Below are positions 1-9,479 of a DNA stretch of 64,000 bases, piece by piece. The stretch comes from Flavobacteriales bacterium (GTDB lineage: Bacteria; Bacteroidota; Bacteroidia; Flavobacteriales_F; PHOS-HE28). The DNA is taken from contig JAMLHB010000001.1 in NCBI GenBank assembly GCA_023957375.1, positions 1,024,245 to 1,088,244 on the forward strand, read 5' to 3'. The position numbers were made by a program, and so were the translations under genes. The number at the start of each line of letters is the position of its first letter. Positions within the stretch are counted from its first letter, which is position 1. The notes beneath the pieces are model-generated. The model ran no database searches. It worked only from the letters and a program-made list of their open reading frames with translations, and was not told the DNA's origin.

Positions 1-2
1 GC

Positions 3-944
3 AAGGTGGAATCCTTCGGGCCCGTGGGGCAACCCGTGGTGAAACGGCCGCCCATACCGGTGATGCGGGCGTACGTGGTGAAGGTGGGCGCCCAGGTGGA
101 AGGCATCTCCGAGGAGATGATCCAGCGCATCCTAAGCTTGCCCGATGTACGCACCGTGGAACGCGGCGACACCACCTTCTACATCGTAGGAAACTATGAA
201 GCACTGCCCGACGCCATCAAGCGCCAACTCCAACTTAAAGGCCAAGGGTTTGAAAGCGTGGTGATGTTGGAGCAGGACGGCAAGCTGCTCGACCTGCCGA
301 GCGGAGGGATCACTCCGCGTGAGGAGGAAGTGTTGACGAAGCTGGTGGAACCGGCTCCGGAAAAACCGGGCCAAGTGGTGGTGCGCGTTCAGTTGGGCGC
401 CTTCCGCTACCGGCTGTCCGAGAACATCTTCAGGAACGTGACCGACCTGGTGACCTTGAAGGACCAGGACGGCCTCACCCGCTATTACACCGGCAGCTTC
501 ACGGACATCAACGATGCGGCCAAACACAAGGTGAACATGCTGTTGGACGGCTTCGAGGGCGCATTCCTGGTAGCTTTCAAGGACGGCAAGCGGGTATCGA
601 TCACCGAGGCCGGGGCCCAGCTTTCCGGTCCCGAGGACCTGTCCCGGATCCCCGTGGAAAGCATCGATGTGAAAACCCTCTCCTTCCGCGTACAGGTAGG
701 CACGTTTGCCGGCAATGTGCCCATGGAAACAATGGGCAAGTACGTGGAGCTCGGCAACGTGAAACCGGTGCCAGGCGTCAACGCCGTCCGCTACCTCTAT
801 GGCGAATATCCCACCAGGGCGGCAGCCGAGGAAGCGCGCAAGGAACTGCAAAACCTTGGGTTCGCCGATGCCTTCGTGGTGGGCGATCTCAACGGCAGGA
901 TCATCCTGGCAGAGGACGCCGAACGCCTGCAACAAGGCAAGTAG
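3..944 (+). CDS. SPOR-like repeat protein, 3' end only
   Basis: The reading frame is open from the left edge of the window, so the N-terminus is missing; the GTG at 6 is only the first possible start inside the window. The visible ~313 residues hold three related units of about 75-85 residues, near residues 18-95, 123-200 and 228-305. Each opens with a pattern like VKVGAQ, VRVQLGAF or VRVQVGTF and ends with a strand of type GFESVVMLEQDG, GFEGAFLVAFKDG or GFADAFVVGDLNG. This is the usual look of SPOR domains (about 70 residues, peptidoglycan-binding in other bacteria), here in tandem. In Bacteroidota such C-terminal SPOR repeats often follow TPR/PD40 or lipoprotein segments. The complete architecture cannot be told from this window. 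It lies 82 bases upstream of the macroglobulin gene on the same strand and may share its transcript. Confidence 0.7.
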   Translation, partial: KVESFGPVGQPVVKRPPIPVMRAYVVKVGAQVEGISEEMIQRILSLPDVRTVERGDTTFYIVGNYEALPDAIKRQLQLKGQGFESVVMLEQDGKLLDLPSGGITPREEEVLTKLVEPAPEKPGQVVVRVQLGAFRYRLSENIFRNVTDLVTLKDQDGLTRYYTGSFTDINDAAKHKVNMLLDGFEGAFLVAFKDGKRVSITEAGAQLSGPEDLSRIPVESIDVKTLSFRVQVGTFAGNVPMETMGKYVELGNVKPVPGVNAVRYLYGEYPTRAAAEEARKELQNLGFADAFVVGDLNGRIILAEDAERLQQGK

Positions 945-1026
945 CCCATCGTACGGCCTTTTTCAAGTGCCCGTGCAAGTTGCCCAAGGGTGGTTCCGTT
1001 ACTTTTACCCGGAACCTCCACCCATC

Positions 1027-4000
1027 ATGTGCATTCTTCCTGCCCGACCCACATGGCTCTGCCTTCCGGTGCTTCTCCTGCTCGCCGGTTGCACGGGGAA
1101 CCGACCGGCCGATCGCCCGGATGATGCGTTCGCACCGTATATCACTGGGTTCACCACGGGCTATATTTCCGCACGCGCCCCGGTGCAGGTGCGCTTAGCG
1201 GAGGGCTTGGCGTTGAAGGACACCTCACAGGCCACCCTCCAGAAGCTTTTCAGCCTGGCCCCTGCCACAGAAGGCTCCGTGGCTTGGCAGGATGGCCGCA
1301 CCCTCGCATTCCGGCCACGTGAGCGCTTGGCGCAAGGCCGTGAATACCGGGTCACCTTCCACTTGGAGAGCCTGGCAGAAGTACCAAGCAACCTGGCCGA
1401 CTTCAAATTCGCGGTGAACACCTATGAGCAGGGCATTGAGCTGAACCTGGAGGACATGTACCCAAGTACTCCGGCCGACCTGCGGCGGCAGCGCGTGGTG
1501 ATGGCCGTATTCACCAGCGATGATGCCACCGGGCAGGACCTGGAGGGAGCTGTCACGGCCTCGCAAAACGGCCGCAAGCTGAAGCTGAACTGGGAGCATG
1601 AGCCGGGCGGCACCCAGCACCGCGCGGTGGCCGACAGCGTACAGCGCGGGGAGCAGGCCGGGCAAGTGGAATTCACGTGGGACGAACGGAAGATCGGCGG
1701 CAAGGAAAAGGGCAGCCTGAACGTGGACATTCCCGCCCTGGGCAACTTCAGCCTGGTCCGCAGCACAACCACCTCCGAAGGTGAGCAGAGCGCCACGTTG
1801 CTCTTCAGCGATCCGATCGACCCCGCGCAAAACCTCGCAGGCCTTGCCGGGATCCTGGAGACTGAGGCCGTGCGGGCGGCCGTTTCCGGCAACAAACTGA
1901 TCCTGTATCCGCTGGAACGCCTTACCGGTGAGCAGCGTGCCTTTGTGGCCGCCGGCTTGAAGAACACCGCAGGCAAGCTGCTGGGGAGCGAGCTGAACGT
2001 GGACCTGTTCTTCCAAGAGGCCAAACCCGATGTGCGCGCCGTGGGCACCGGCAACATCTTGCCCGGGACCGACGGACTGCTCTTCCCCTTCGAAGCGGTG
2101 AACCTCAATGCCGTGGATGTGCGCGTGGTGAAGATCTATGCCGACAACGTGCCGCAGTTCCTGCAGGTCAACGACATGGACGGGGACGACAACCTCACCC
2201 AGGTGGGGCGGCTGGTGATGACCAAGACCCTGCCGTTGGGCGGCAGCGACGGCATCCGCACGGGCCAGTGGCAGCGCTATTACCTGGACCTGGACAAATT
2301 GATGAGGACCGAGCCGGGCGCCATCTACCGCATCATCATCGGATTCCGGAGGGCTTACTCCACCTACCCTTGCGCGGGAGGCACCGTCCCCGCCGAGCCG
2401 CTGATGGCCGCAAGACCGGCTGAGCCAAGCGACGACACCTGGGATTCCCCCTACGGATATTTCTACGACAACGACTACGAGGACGGCGAGCCCTACTATT
2501 GGCGCGACCGTGACGACCCCTGTACGGCCAGCTACTTCCGCGAGAAAGGCATGGCCTTGCAGCGCAACGTCCTGGCCTCGGACCTGGGCCTGATCGCCAA
2601 GCGGGGCAACGACGGATCCCTGTTGCTGGCCGTGAGCGACCTGCGCACCACGGCGCCCATGGGCGGCGTGGAACTGAAGGTGCTGGACCTGCAACGCCGC
2701 GTGATGGCCACCGTGAAAACCGGCAGTGACGGGCTGGCTTCCGTGGCCAATACCCCGCACAAGCCCTTCCTGCTTACGGCGGCCAAAGGTGCCCAGCGCG
2801 GCTACCTGAAACTCGCGGACGGCAATTCGCAAAGCGTAAGCAACTTCGATGTGCAGGGTGAAACCGTGGACAAAGGCCTGAAGGGATTCCTCTACGGTGA
2901 GCGGGGCGTGTGGAGGCCGGGCGATTCACTCTTCCTGGCTTTCATGCTGGAACCGGACGGCAAGCAGGCCCTGCCGAAGAACATTCCGGTGGCCTTTGAA
3001 CTGAGCGATCCCATGGGCCGCCTGCAGTACCGCACCGTGAGCACGACCGGTACCGACGGCACGTACGCCTTCCCCTGCCGTACCGATGCCGATGCCCCCA
3101 CCGGAGTTTGGGCCGCGCGGGTAACCGTGGGCGGCACCTCGTTCCACAAGCCTTTGCGCATCGAAACCGTGAAGCCCAACCGCCTGAAGATCTTGATGGA
3201 CCCCGGCGGGGACCGGCTCACCGTGCTGGACCGGCGCGAGATGAAGGTGCAAAGCAGCTGGTTGCATGGTGCGCCTGCCAAAGACCTCCAGGTGCGTATT
3301 ACAACCAGCTTCACCCGGGCCGGGGCGAAATTCAAGGGCTTGGACAAATTCACCTTCGATGACCTGGGCAGCAACCTGAACACCGATGAGACCACTCTTT
3401 TCGATGGTCGGCTGAACAGCGAAGGCAAGGTCAGCTTCCCCTTCCAGCCCAAGCTCCACACGGGTGCCCCAGCGGCCGTGAACGTGAACGTGGTGACGCG
3501 CGTGTTCGAGGCCGGCGGTGAGGCCAGCATGGACCGCGCAACGCTCTCCTACTACCCGTACGCCAGCTATGCCGGGCTGCAAGTGCCCGAAAGCAGCAGC
3601 CCATGGGGCACCTACTACACCGACACCACGTACCACGTCAACACCCTGGCCGTGGATGCCAACGGAAAGGTCCTGCCCGGGCACAAGTTGACCGCCCAGG
3701 TGGTGAAGGCCGACAACCACTGGTGGTGGAGCGGCGACATGGACGAGCCGAGCAATTACATGTCAAGGCCCAGCACCCGCGTGGTGCAAGAAGAGCAGTT
3801 GACCACCGATGCGCAAGGGCGGGCCACCTTCAAGCTGCGCATCAACCAGCCGGAATGGGGCCAGTTCATCATCCGCCTGATCGATCCGGAAAGCGGGCAC
3901 GCTGCTGCCGCCTTCATGTACATGGATTGGCCGGGGTACAGCGGCCGCAGCCGGCGCGAGGCCAGCAGTGCGGCGGCCATGCTGCGCTTCAACAGCAACA

Positions 4001-6627
4001 AGGAGAAGTACACCGTGGGCGACCGTTGCGAGATCACCATCCCCAGCTCCGGCCACGGGCGCGCCTTGGTGAGCTTGGAGAGCGGCAGCCGCATCCTGCA
4101 GGCACAATGGATCGAGGTGAAGGACAAAGAGACGAAATACAGCTTCCCGATCACGGCGGACATGGTGCCGAACATCTACGCCTGCGTCACCCTGGTGCAA
4201 CCCCATGCCCTCACCGGCCCCGACGAAGGCCCGGGAAGCCCCGGCAATGACCTGCCCATCCGCCTCTACGGCATCATCCCCATCTTCGTGGAAAACCCCG
4301 CCACGCACCTTGCACCGCTGATCGCCTGCGCGCCCGAATTCAAGACCGACCAGCCTTTCACCGTGGAGGTGGCCGAAAAGGACGGCAAGGCCATGACCTA
4401 TACCTTGGCCATTGTGGATGAGGGCCTGCTGGACCTCACCCGCTTCAAGACCCCGGACCCGTGGGGCTACTTCCATGCGCGGGAAGCCTTGGGTGTACGC
4501 ACTTGGGACTTGTACGACGACGTGATCGGCGCCTTCGGGCAGCGCCTGCAACGCGTGCTGGCCTTGGGCGGCAGCGACCAGGTGGACCCCGCCCAAGCCG
4601 CCAAGGCCCAGCGCTTCAAGCCCGTGGTGCGCTTCGTGGGCCCCTTCAAATTGGCCAAGGGCAAGAAAGCCGCGCATTCCTTTACCATCACCAACTACGT
4701 GGGCAGCGTGCGCGTGATGGTGGTGGCCAGCACCGCCGACGGCGCATACGGCAGCGTGGAAAAAGCCGTGCCCGTGCGCAAGCCGTTGATGCTGCTGGCC
4801 ACGCTGCCCCGCGTGGTAGGCCCTGGCGAAACCGTGGACCTGCCGGTCACCGTTTTCGCCATGGACCCCAAGGTGAAGAACGTGAAGCTCTCGTTGAATG
4901 CCAACGACCTGTTCACGCCTGAAGACGGAACGGAGAACACGCTAACGTTCAACAAGCCCGGAGAGCAAGTGGCCACCTTCCGGGTGAAGCTCAAGGACCG
5001 CATCGGCATGGGCAAGGTTACCATCACTGCGGAAGGAGCCGGTGAGCGGTCCACACAAACCATCGAGATCGATGTGCGCCAAGCAGGCCAGCCCCAAACC
5101 GACGTGGCGGAAGCGCTTCTCCAGCCGGGCCAAGCATGGGAAGGCGCACCGGAAGCCTTCGGCATCGCAGGCACCAACAGCGCCTACTTGGAACTGAGCA
5201 CCTTGCCGCCCCTCGACCTGGGCCGCCGCTTGCAATACTTGGTCGATTACCCCCACGGCTGCCTGGAACAGACCACCAGCAAGGCGTTCCCCCAACTGTA
5301 CCTGGCTGAGGTGATGGAGTTGAACAACGCCTTCGTGAACACCATGCGCCAAAACGTGCAGGCCGGCTTGGACCGCCTGAAGCAGTTCCAGACCACCAGC
5401 GGCGGCTTCGGTTATTGGCCAGGCGACCGTGATCCGGACAACTGGACCACCACCTACGCAGGGCACTTCATGGTAGAAGCAGAACGCAAGGGCTTCAATC
5501 CGCCCACCGGGGTGAAGGAAGCTTGGCTTGCCTATACCCGGAAGCAGGCCCGGGACTGGGCACCCGGCGGCCATGACGGGTGGAGCCGCAGCGCCGACCT
5601 GCTCGCCCAAGCCTACCGCCTGTATGTACTCTCCCTGGCCAACAGCGCAGAGGCCGGCGCCATGAACCGCCTGCGCACCACCCCCGGGCTTTCCGACCAA
5701 GCCCGATGGATGCTCGCCGCCGCTTACGCCGTGAACAACCGCAAGGACGTGGCCCGCGAAACCATCAAGGACCTTAACACCAACGTGCAGGCATACCGCG
5801 AAATGGCCTGGACCTACGGAAGCGAACTGCGCGACCAAGCCGTGATCGCCGAAGCGCTGATGCGCATGGACGACAAGGCCGGTGCCGCCCAGTTGGTGAA
5901 ACAGATCGGCCAAGACCTGGGCAGCGACACCTGGTACAGCACACAAAGCACGGCCTGGGCCCTACTTGCCGTCAGCCGTTTTGCCGCCGGGGACCGGCTC
6001 GATAATACCATGCACTTCACCGCCCTGGTGAACGGCAAAACGGAGAACCGTGCAAGCGACAAGGCCATCGTGCGGATAAACCTGCCCATGCCCGACGGCA
6101 AACGCAAGGCCACCATCACCAACACCGGCAATAACCTGATGTACCTGCGGTTGGTGCGCACCGGGATCCCCGTGGCCGGCCAGGAACAGCCCGCTGCCAA
6201 CGGACTGGCCATGCTGGTGGAATACCAGACCATGGGAGGCAAGCACCTCGATCCAGGGGAACTCGAACAAGGCACCGACTTCATGGCCGTGGTAACCGTG
6301 AAAAACCCCGGCACCCGGGGCGAATACCGCGAGCTTGCGCTTACGCAGGTGTTCCCCAGCGGATGGGAGATCCGCAACAGCCGATTGGAAGAAAACGAAG
6401 AAGCCTTGCACAACAGCGCCTTCAACTACCAAGACATCCGCGACGACCGCGTAATGACCTACTTCAACCTGCCCCCCGGGGAATCCGCCACCTACCGCGT
6501 GCTGCTCAACGCCGCCTACACCGGGCGCTTCCACCTGCCCAGCACCACCTGCTCCGCCATGTACGACAACACCATCACCGCACGGAATGGCGGGCAATGG
6601 GTGGAGGTGGTGCAGCCGGGGAAGTAG
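1027..6627 (+). CDS. Alpha-2-macroglobulin family lipoprotein with thioester motif
   Basis: 1866 residues, the normal size for bacterial alpha-2-macroglobulins. These are periplasmic protease traps that link covalently to attacking proteases through an internal thioester. ATG 1027 was chosen because it gives a clear lipoprotein signal ending LLLLAGC (Cys22); an open frame continues upstream but overlaps the previous gene and has no signal-like N-terminus. Repeated macroglobulin beta domains fill residues ~60-1150. The thioester Cys-Leu-Glu-Gln is at residues 1412-1415 (bases 5260-5271) in the context YPHGCLEQTTSKAFPQ, so this is the reactive E. coli YfhM-like type rather than the thioester-less YfaS type. 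An alpha/alpha toroid follows (~1420-1660), then a C-terminal receptor-like domain. The usual partner pbpC (penicillin-binding protein 1C) is not adjacent; lipoate ligase genes follow instead. Family assignment is firm, the trapping role is inferred from the family. Confidence 0.93.
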   Translation: MCILPARPTWLCLPVLLLLAGCTGNRPADRPDDAFAPYITGFTTGYISARAPVQVRLAEGLALKDTSQATLQKLFSLAPATEGSVAWQDGRTLAFRPRERLAQGREYRVTFHLESLAEVPSNLADFKFAVNTYEQGIELNLEDMYPSTPADLRRQRVVMAVFTSDDATGQDLEGAVTASQNGRKLKLNWEHEPGGTQHRAVADSVQRGEQAGQVEFTWDERKIGGKEKGSLNVDIPALGNFSLVRSTTTSEGEQSATLLFSDPIDPAQNLAGLAGILETEAVRAAVSGNKLILYPLERLTGEQRAFVAAGLKNTAGKLLGSELNVDLFFQEAKPDVRAVGTGNILPGTDGLLFPFEAVNLNAVDVRVVKIYADNVPQFLQVNDMDGDDNLTQVGRLVMTKTLPLGGSDGIRTGQWQRYYLDLDKLMRTEPGAIYRIIIGFRRAYSTYPCAGGTVPAEPLMAARPAEPSDDTWDSPYGYFYDNDYEDGEPYYWRDRDDPCTASYFREKGMALQRNVLASDLGLIAKRGNDGSLLLAVSDLRTTAPMGGVELKVLDLQRRVMATVKTGSDGLASVANTPHKPFLLTAAKGAQRGYLKLADGNSQSVSNFDVQGETVDKGLKGFLYGERGVWRPGDSLFLAFMLEPDGKQALPKNIPVAFELSDPMGRLQYRTVSTTGTDGTYAFPCRTDADAPTGVWAARVTVGGTSFHKPLRIETVKPNRLKILMDPGGDRLTVLDRREMKVQSSWLHGAPAKDLQVRITTSFTRAGAKFKGLDKFTFDDLGSNLNTDETTLFDGRLNSEGKVSFPFQPKLHTGAPAAVNVNVVTRVFEAGGEASMDRATLSYYPYASYAGLQVPESSSPWGTYYTDTTYHVNTLAVDANGKVLPGHKLTAQVVKADNHWWWSGDMDEPSNYMSRPSTRVVQEEQLTTDAQGRATFKLRINQPEWGQFIIRLIDPESGHAAAAFMYMDWPGYSGRSRREASSAAAMLRFNSNKEKYTVGDRCEITIPSSGHGRALVSLESGSRILQAQWIEVKDKETKYSFPITADMVPNIYACVTLVQPHALTGPDEGPGSPGNDLPIRLYGIIPIFVENPATHLAPLIACAPEFKTDQPFTVEVAEKDGKAMTYTLAIVDEGLLDLTRFKTPDPWGYFHAREALGVRTWDLYDDVIGAFGQRLQRVLALGGSDQVDPAQAAKAQRFKPVVRFVGPFKLAKGKKAAHSFTITNYVGSVRVMVVASTADGAYGSVEKAVPVRKPLMLLATLPRVVGPGETVDLPVTVFAMDPKVKNVKLSLNANDLFTPEDGTENTLTFNKPGEQVATFRVKLKDRIGMGKVTITAEGAGERSTQTIEIDVRQAGQPQTDVAEALLQPGQAWEGAPEAFGIAGTNSAYLELSTLPPLDLGRRLQYLVDYPHGCLEQTTSKAFPQLYLAEVMELNNAFVNTMRQNVQAGLDRLKQFQTTSGGFGYWPGDRDPDNWTTTYAGHFMVEAERKGFNPPTGVKEAWLAYTRKQARDWAPGGHDGWSRSADLLAQAYRLYVLSLANSAEAGAMNRLRTTPGLSDQARWMLAAAYAVNNRKDVARETIKDLNTNVQAYREMAWTYGSELRDQAVIAEALMRMDDKAGAAQLVKQIGQDLGSDTWYSTQSTAWALLAVSRFAAGDRLDNTMHFTALVNGKTENRASDKAIVRINLPMPDGKRKATITNTGNNLMYLRLVRTGIPVAGQEQPAANGLAMLVEYQTMGGKHLDPGELEQGTDFMAVVTVKNPGTRGEYRELALTQVFPSGWEIRNSRLEENEEALHNSAFNYQDIRDDRVMTYFNLPPGESATYRVLLNAAYTGRFHLPSTTCSAMYDNTITARNGGQWVEVVQPGK

Positions 6628-6629
6628 AG

Positions 6630-6673
6630 CAGGCAGGAGATGCAGCGAGCAGTGGGCAATGGGCAGCGGGCAG
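6630..6673 (+). repeat. Heptad-word repeat, single arm
   Basis: Between the macroglobulin stop and the first lipoate ligase lies a run of degenerate 7-base words such as GCAGCGA, GCAGTGG, GCAATGG and GCAGCGG. It has the same 7-base period as the larger inverted arrays at 32786, 47164, 49948, 56863 and 57684, but only one arm is seen here. Confidence 0.5.
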
Positions 6674-6692
6674 GTGATGTTACTTGGAAGCA

Positions 6693-7670
6693 ATGCTTTT
6701 GATCGACAACGGTAACAGCACCGACCCGGCCTTCAACCTCGCCCTGGAAGAGCACTGCCTGTTGAACCTGCCCATGGAGCCGGGCTACCTGCTGCTCTAT
6801 GTGAACGATCCGTGCATCGTCGTCGGCAAGCACCAGAACGCATGGGAGGAGATCAACACCGACCTGGTGGATGAACGCGAGATCCCCGTGCTGCGCCGCA
6901 TTTCCGGAGGAGGCACCGTGTACCATGACCACGGCAACCTCAACTTCAGCTTTCTGCGCCCGCACAACAGCCGGTACTTCAACAACTATACGCACTTCAC
7001 CGGCGCGGTGGCTGAGGCCCTGCAAGGCATGGGCGTGCCCGCCGTGCTCAATCATCGCGGCGACATCCTCATGGGCGACCGCAAGATCTCCGGCAGCGCA
7101 CAGGCCATGCGCAAGGGGCGCTTGGGCAGCCACGGCACCCTGCTCTTCCGTTCGGACCTGCAGCTGATCTCCCCGGTCCTTCGCCCCAAGCCGGGCCGAT
7201 TCTCCTCGCACAGCCGCCAGTCCGTCCGCAGCCGCGTGGGCAACGCCGGCGACCACCTTCCCGCCAGCTTCTCCATGGATGACCTTCGCCATGCCTTGGC
7301 AGAGGCCCTGCTCCCCCACCCCGTGCGCCATTACCTACCCACCTCGGATGAACTGGCCCAAGTGCGGCAGCTGGCAGACACCAAGTACCGCACCTGGGAA
7401 TGGAACTATGCGGAATCGCCGCCGTTTGCGATGGAGCGTACCGGCACCATCAACGGCAAGGAAGTGCAGTTACGGGTGTGCGTGGAAAAGGGCCGCATCA
7501 AAGAAGTCCTCTTCCACTGCACTGCTGAAACAAGGGTTGACTTGGGAGGGTTGTCCGGCATGCTGGTCAACTGCCGGTACCAACGCCATTCCATCCACGA
7601 AGTACTTGCAACGTGGGGCGTCAATCATTCCGGCCAGGCTGTGGAACCAATGCTCAGCCTGTTGTATTAG
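6693..7670 (+). CDS. Lipoate-protein ligase A family, copy 1
   Basis: 325 residues. Members of this BPL/LplA catalytic family activate lipoate with ATP and attach it to lysines of E2 and GcvH proteins in the cytoplasm. ATG 6693 is preferred over the TTG at 6684 because it matches the start of the neighbouring paralogue (MLLIDNG versus MLFIDNG). The hallmark RRISGGGTVYHDHGNLNF lies near residues 68-85. The lipoyl-adenylate lysine motif is at ~125-134 and reads RGDILMGDRKISGSAQ with Lys131. The paralogue keeps the commoner RND in place of RGD. The C-terminal accessory domain carries YRTWEWNYAESPPF. A second ligase follows 71 bases downstream on the same strand, so this is a tandem duplication. 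The two probably differ in substrate or efficiency, but the sequence does not show which is the main enzyme. Confidence 0.88.
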   Translation: MLLIDNGNSTDPAFNLALEEHCLLNLPMEPGYLLLYVNDPCIVVGKHQNAWEEINTDLVDEREIPVLRRISGGGTVYHDHGNLNFSFLRPHNSRYFNNYTHFTGAVAEALQGMGVPAVLNHRGDILMGDRKISGSAQAMRKGRLGSHGTLLFRSDLQLISPVLRPKPGRFSSHSRQSVRSRVGNAGDHLPASFSMDDLRHALAEALLPHPVRHYLPTSDELAQVRQLADTKYRTWEWNYAESPPFAMERTGTINGKEVQLRVCVEKGRIKEVLFHCTAETRVDLGGLSGMLVNCRYQRHSIHEVLATWGVNHSGQAVEPMLSLLY

Positions 7671-7741
7671 GCGGTTCATCCCTGTAGCTGCCCATGCGCC
7701 TGTGGCGGAGGGTAACTTCGCACCGCTATTCCGGATCAACC

Positions 7742-8731
7742 ATGCTTTTTATTGACAACGGCGGCAGCCACGATGCTTCCTACAACCTTGCCTTGGAGGA
7801 ATACTGCTTAGTGAACGTGCCCATTGACGAAGACTATCTGCTTTTCTATGTGAACGCACCGGCCATCATCATCGGCAAGCACCAGAACACCGCCGAGGAG
7901 ATCAATGCGGACTATGTGCAGGAGAAGGGGATCCAGGTGGTGCGGCGCATTTCCGGCGGAGGGGCGGTATACCACGACCTGGGCAACCTGAACTTCAGCT
8001 TCATCCGCAAATACGACAAGGCCAAGTTCAACAACTATGCGGCCTTCACCCGGCCGGTGGTGGAAGCCCTGAACGAGCTGGGCGTGCCTGCGGAGCTGAG
8101 CGGCCGCAACGACATCCTGGTGGAAGGGCGCAAGGTGAGCGGAAACGCACAGGCCGTGCGCGGCGACCGGATGTTCAGCCACGGCACCCTGCTGTTCCGC
8201 TCGCGCATGGAAGACGTGGTGGGCGCGCTAAAACCCAAGCCCGGCAAGCTGCAAAGCAAGGGTATTCAAAGCGTGCGCAGCCGGGTGGCCAACATCGGCG
8301 AATACCTCCCGGATGCGGTGGACATGGAACATTTCCGGGCCGCGTTGCTCAAGCACCTCTTTCCCCAGCCTGGCGCAGTTCCTACGTACCGCCCAAGCGA
8401 AGCGGACCTGAACAAGGTGCGCGAACTGGCCGATGCGAAATACCGGTCCTGGGACTGGAACTATGGCCGATCACCGGCCTTCAACCTGCAACGGGTGCAG
8501 CGCTTCGCCATCGGCGAGGTGGATGCACGCCTGTTCGTGGAGAAAGGCGTGGTGAAGGAGGCGAGGTTCTACGGCGATTTTTTCAGCAGCCGCGACATCG
8601 GCGAGCTGGAGCGGGCGATCACGGGCATCCGGTACCAACCGAAGGAGCTGCTGCACGCTATGCAGCAGGCACGGGCCGAAGAGTTCCTTGACGGCGTTGG
8701 CGCGGAAGAGCTGGTGAAGTTGGTGTACTAG
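7742..8731 (+). CDS. lplA: Lipoate-protein ligase A family, copy 2
   Basis: 329 residues, clearly paralogous to the gene immediately upstream. The start at 7742 is chosen by alignment with copy 1 and by family length; the frame extends upstream to 7694 without a plausible start context. The catalytic signature RRISGGGAVYHDLGNLNF lies near residue 68. The lysine motif GRNDILVEGRKVSGNAQ contains Lys131 and is canonical, unlike copy 1. The accessory domain has YRSWDWNYGRSPAF. It ends 22 bases before the convergent bshB1 gene. By sequence this copy is the better candidate for ordinary lipoate-protein ligase activity (lipoate scavenging); lipA/lipB are not in the window. Confidence 0.9.
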   Translation: MLFIDNGGSHDASYNLALEEYCLVNVPIDEDYLLFYVNAPAIIIGKHQNTAEEINADYVQEKGIQVVRRISGGGAVYHDLGNLNFSFIRKYDKAKFNNYAAFTRPVVEALNELGVPAELSGRNDILVEGRKVSGNAQAVRGDRMFSHGTLLFRSRMEDVVGALKPKPGKLQSKGIQSVRSRVANIGEYLPDAVDMEHFRAALLKHLFPQPGAVPTYRPSEADLNKVRELADAKYRSWDWNYGRSPAFNLQRVQRFAIGEVDARLFVEKGVVKEARFYGDFFSSRDIGELERAITGIRYQPKELLHAMQQARAEEFLDGVGAEELVKLVY

Positions 8732-8753
8732 GCGCACCCCGCGCAACGGTCGT

Positions 8754-9479
8754 TCAACGCAGCTCCAGCACATCATTTACCCCGGGAGCGCGCTCCACGG
8801 TGAACCCTTCCCCAAAGGCAGTTCCGATCAGGCGGCCTGTTTCCCGGGCACGTCCTTCCAAAGTGGGCAGGAACTCGGGCACGCTGATGGGTGACACCGG
8901 CTCGGTGCTGGTCGGATCATAGAACTGCGACTTGAAGCAGGCCAGGGCTTCCATCTTGCGCTGCCAGAAATCACTTACGTCCACAACGAAATCCGGGTGG
9001 ATCCAGTGATCTTGGATGATGTGGTACACGGACACGGGCCGGTGGGCTTCCTGTTCCTGCCCTTCATCCGCGGTGATCACGCGGCGCAACCCGCTCAGGA
9101 AACATGCACGCGACACCAGCTTGGAGCCGCGCCCATGGTCGGGGTGGCGGTCGCGGACGGCGTTGGTGAACACCACCCGGGGCCGGTGCCTTCGGATGGT
9201 TGTGATCACCTTAAGCAGGCTTTCCTCATTGATCTCGAAAAAGCCATCGGGCAGGCCGAGTTGGTAGCGGAACTTGGCACCGATCACCCGGGCCGATGCT
9301 TCGGCTTCCTGCCTGCGGATCTCGCCCGAACCCCGCGTGCCCAATTCCCCGGACGACAGGTCCACCAAACCCACGGACCGGCCTTGGTGGATGTGCCGCA
9401 GCAAGGTGCCCCCCATGCCGATCTCCGCATCATCGGGATGTGCCGTGATGCAGAGGATGTCTACGCCTTCGTTGTTCAT
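8754..9479 (-). CDS. bshB1: Bacillithiol biosynthesis deacetylase BshB1
   Basis: 241 residues. The enzyme removes acetyl from N-acetylglucosaminyl-malate to give glucosaminyl-malate, the second step of bacillithiol synthesis, and belongs to the zinc-dependent PIG-L/LmbE deacetylases. The diagnostic stretch ITAHPDDAEIGMGGTLL puts the zinc ligands His14 and Asp17 near the N-terminus, and NAVRDRHPDHGRGSKLV supplies the second conserved His-Pro-Asp-His. The ATG at 9479 overlaps the stop codon of the glutathione peroxidase gene by four bases (ATGA), so the two are translationally coupled in the order peroxidase then bshB1. Longer frames upstream lie inside the peroxidase gene and are rejected. bshA and bshC are not in the window. 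Confidence 0.93.
   Translation of the reverse strand: MNNEGVDILCITAHPDDAEIGMGGTLLRHIHQGRSVGLVDLSSGELGTRGSGEIRRQEAEASARVIGAKFRYQLGLPDGFFEINEESLLKVITTIRRHRPRVVFTNAVRDRHPDHGRGSKLVSRACFLSGLRRVITADEGQEQEAHRPVSVYHIIQDHWIHPDFVVDVSDFWQRKMEALACFKSQFYDPTSTEPVSPISVPEFLPTLEGRARETGRLIGTAFGEGFTVERAPGVNDVLELR

Noticed and set aside
132-935. Long antisense ORF opposite the SPOR-repeat gene
   Set aside because: High-GC shadow frame; no start context, His/Gly/Val-rich composition typical of antisense translation, and the sense frame has clear SPOR motifs.
1225-2832. 535-codon minus-strand ORF inside the macroglobulin gene
   Set aside because: Shadow of a GC-rich coding region; composition is unlike real proteins and the sense product is unmistakable.
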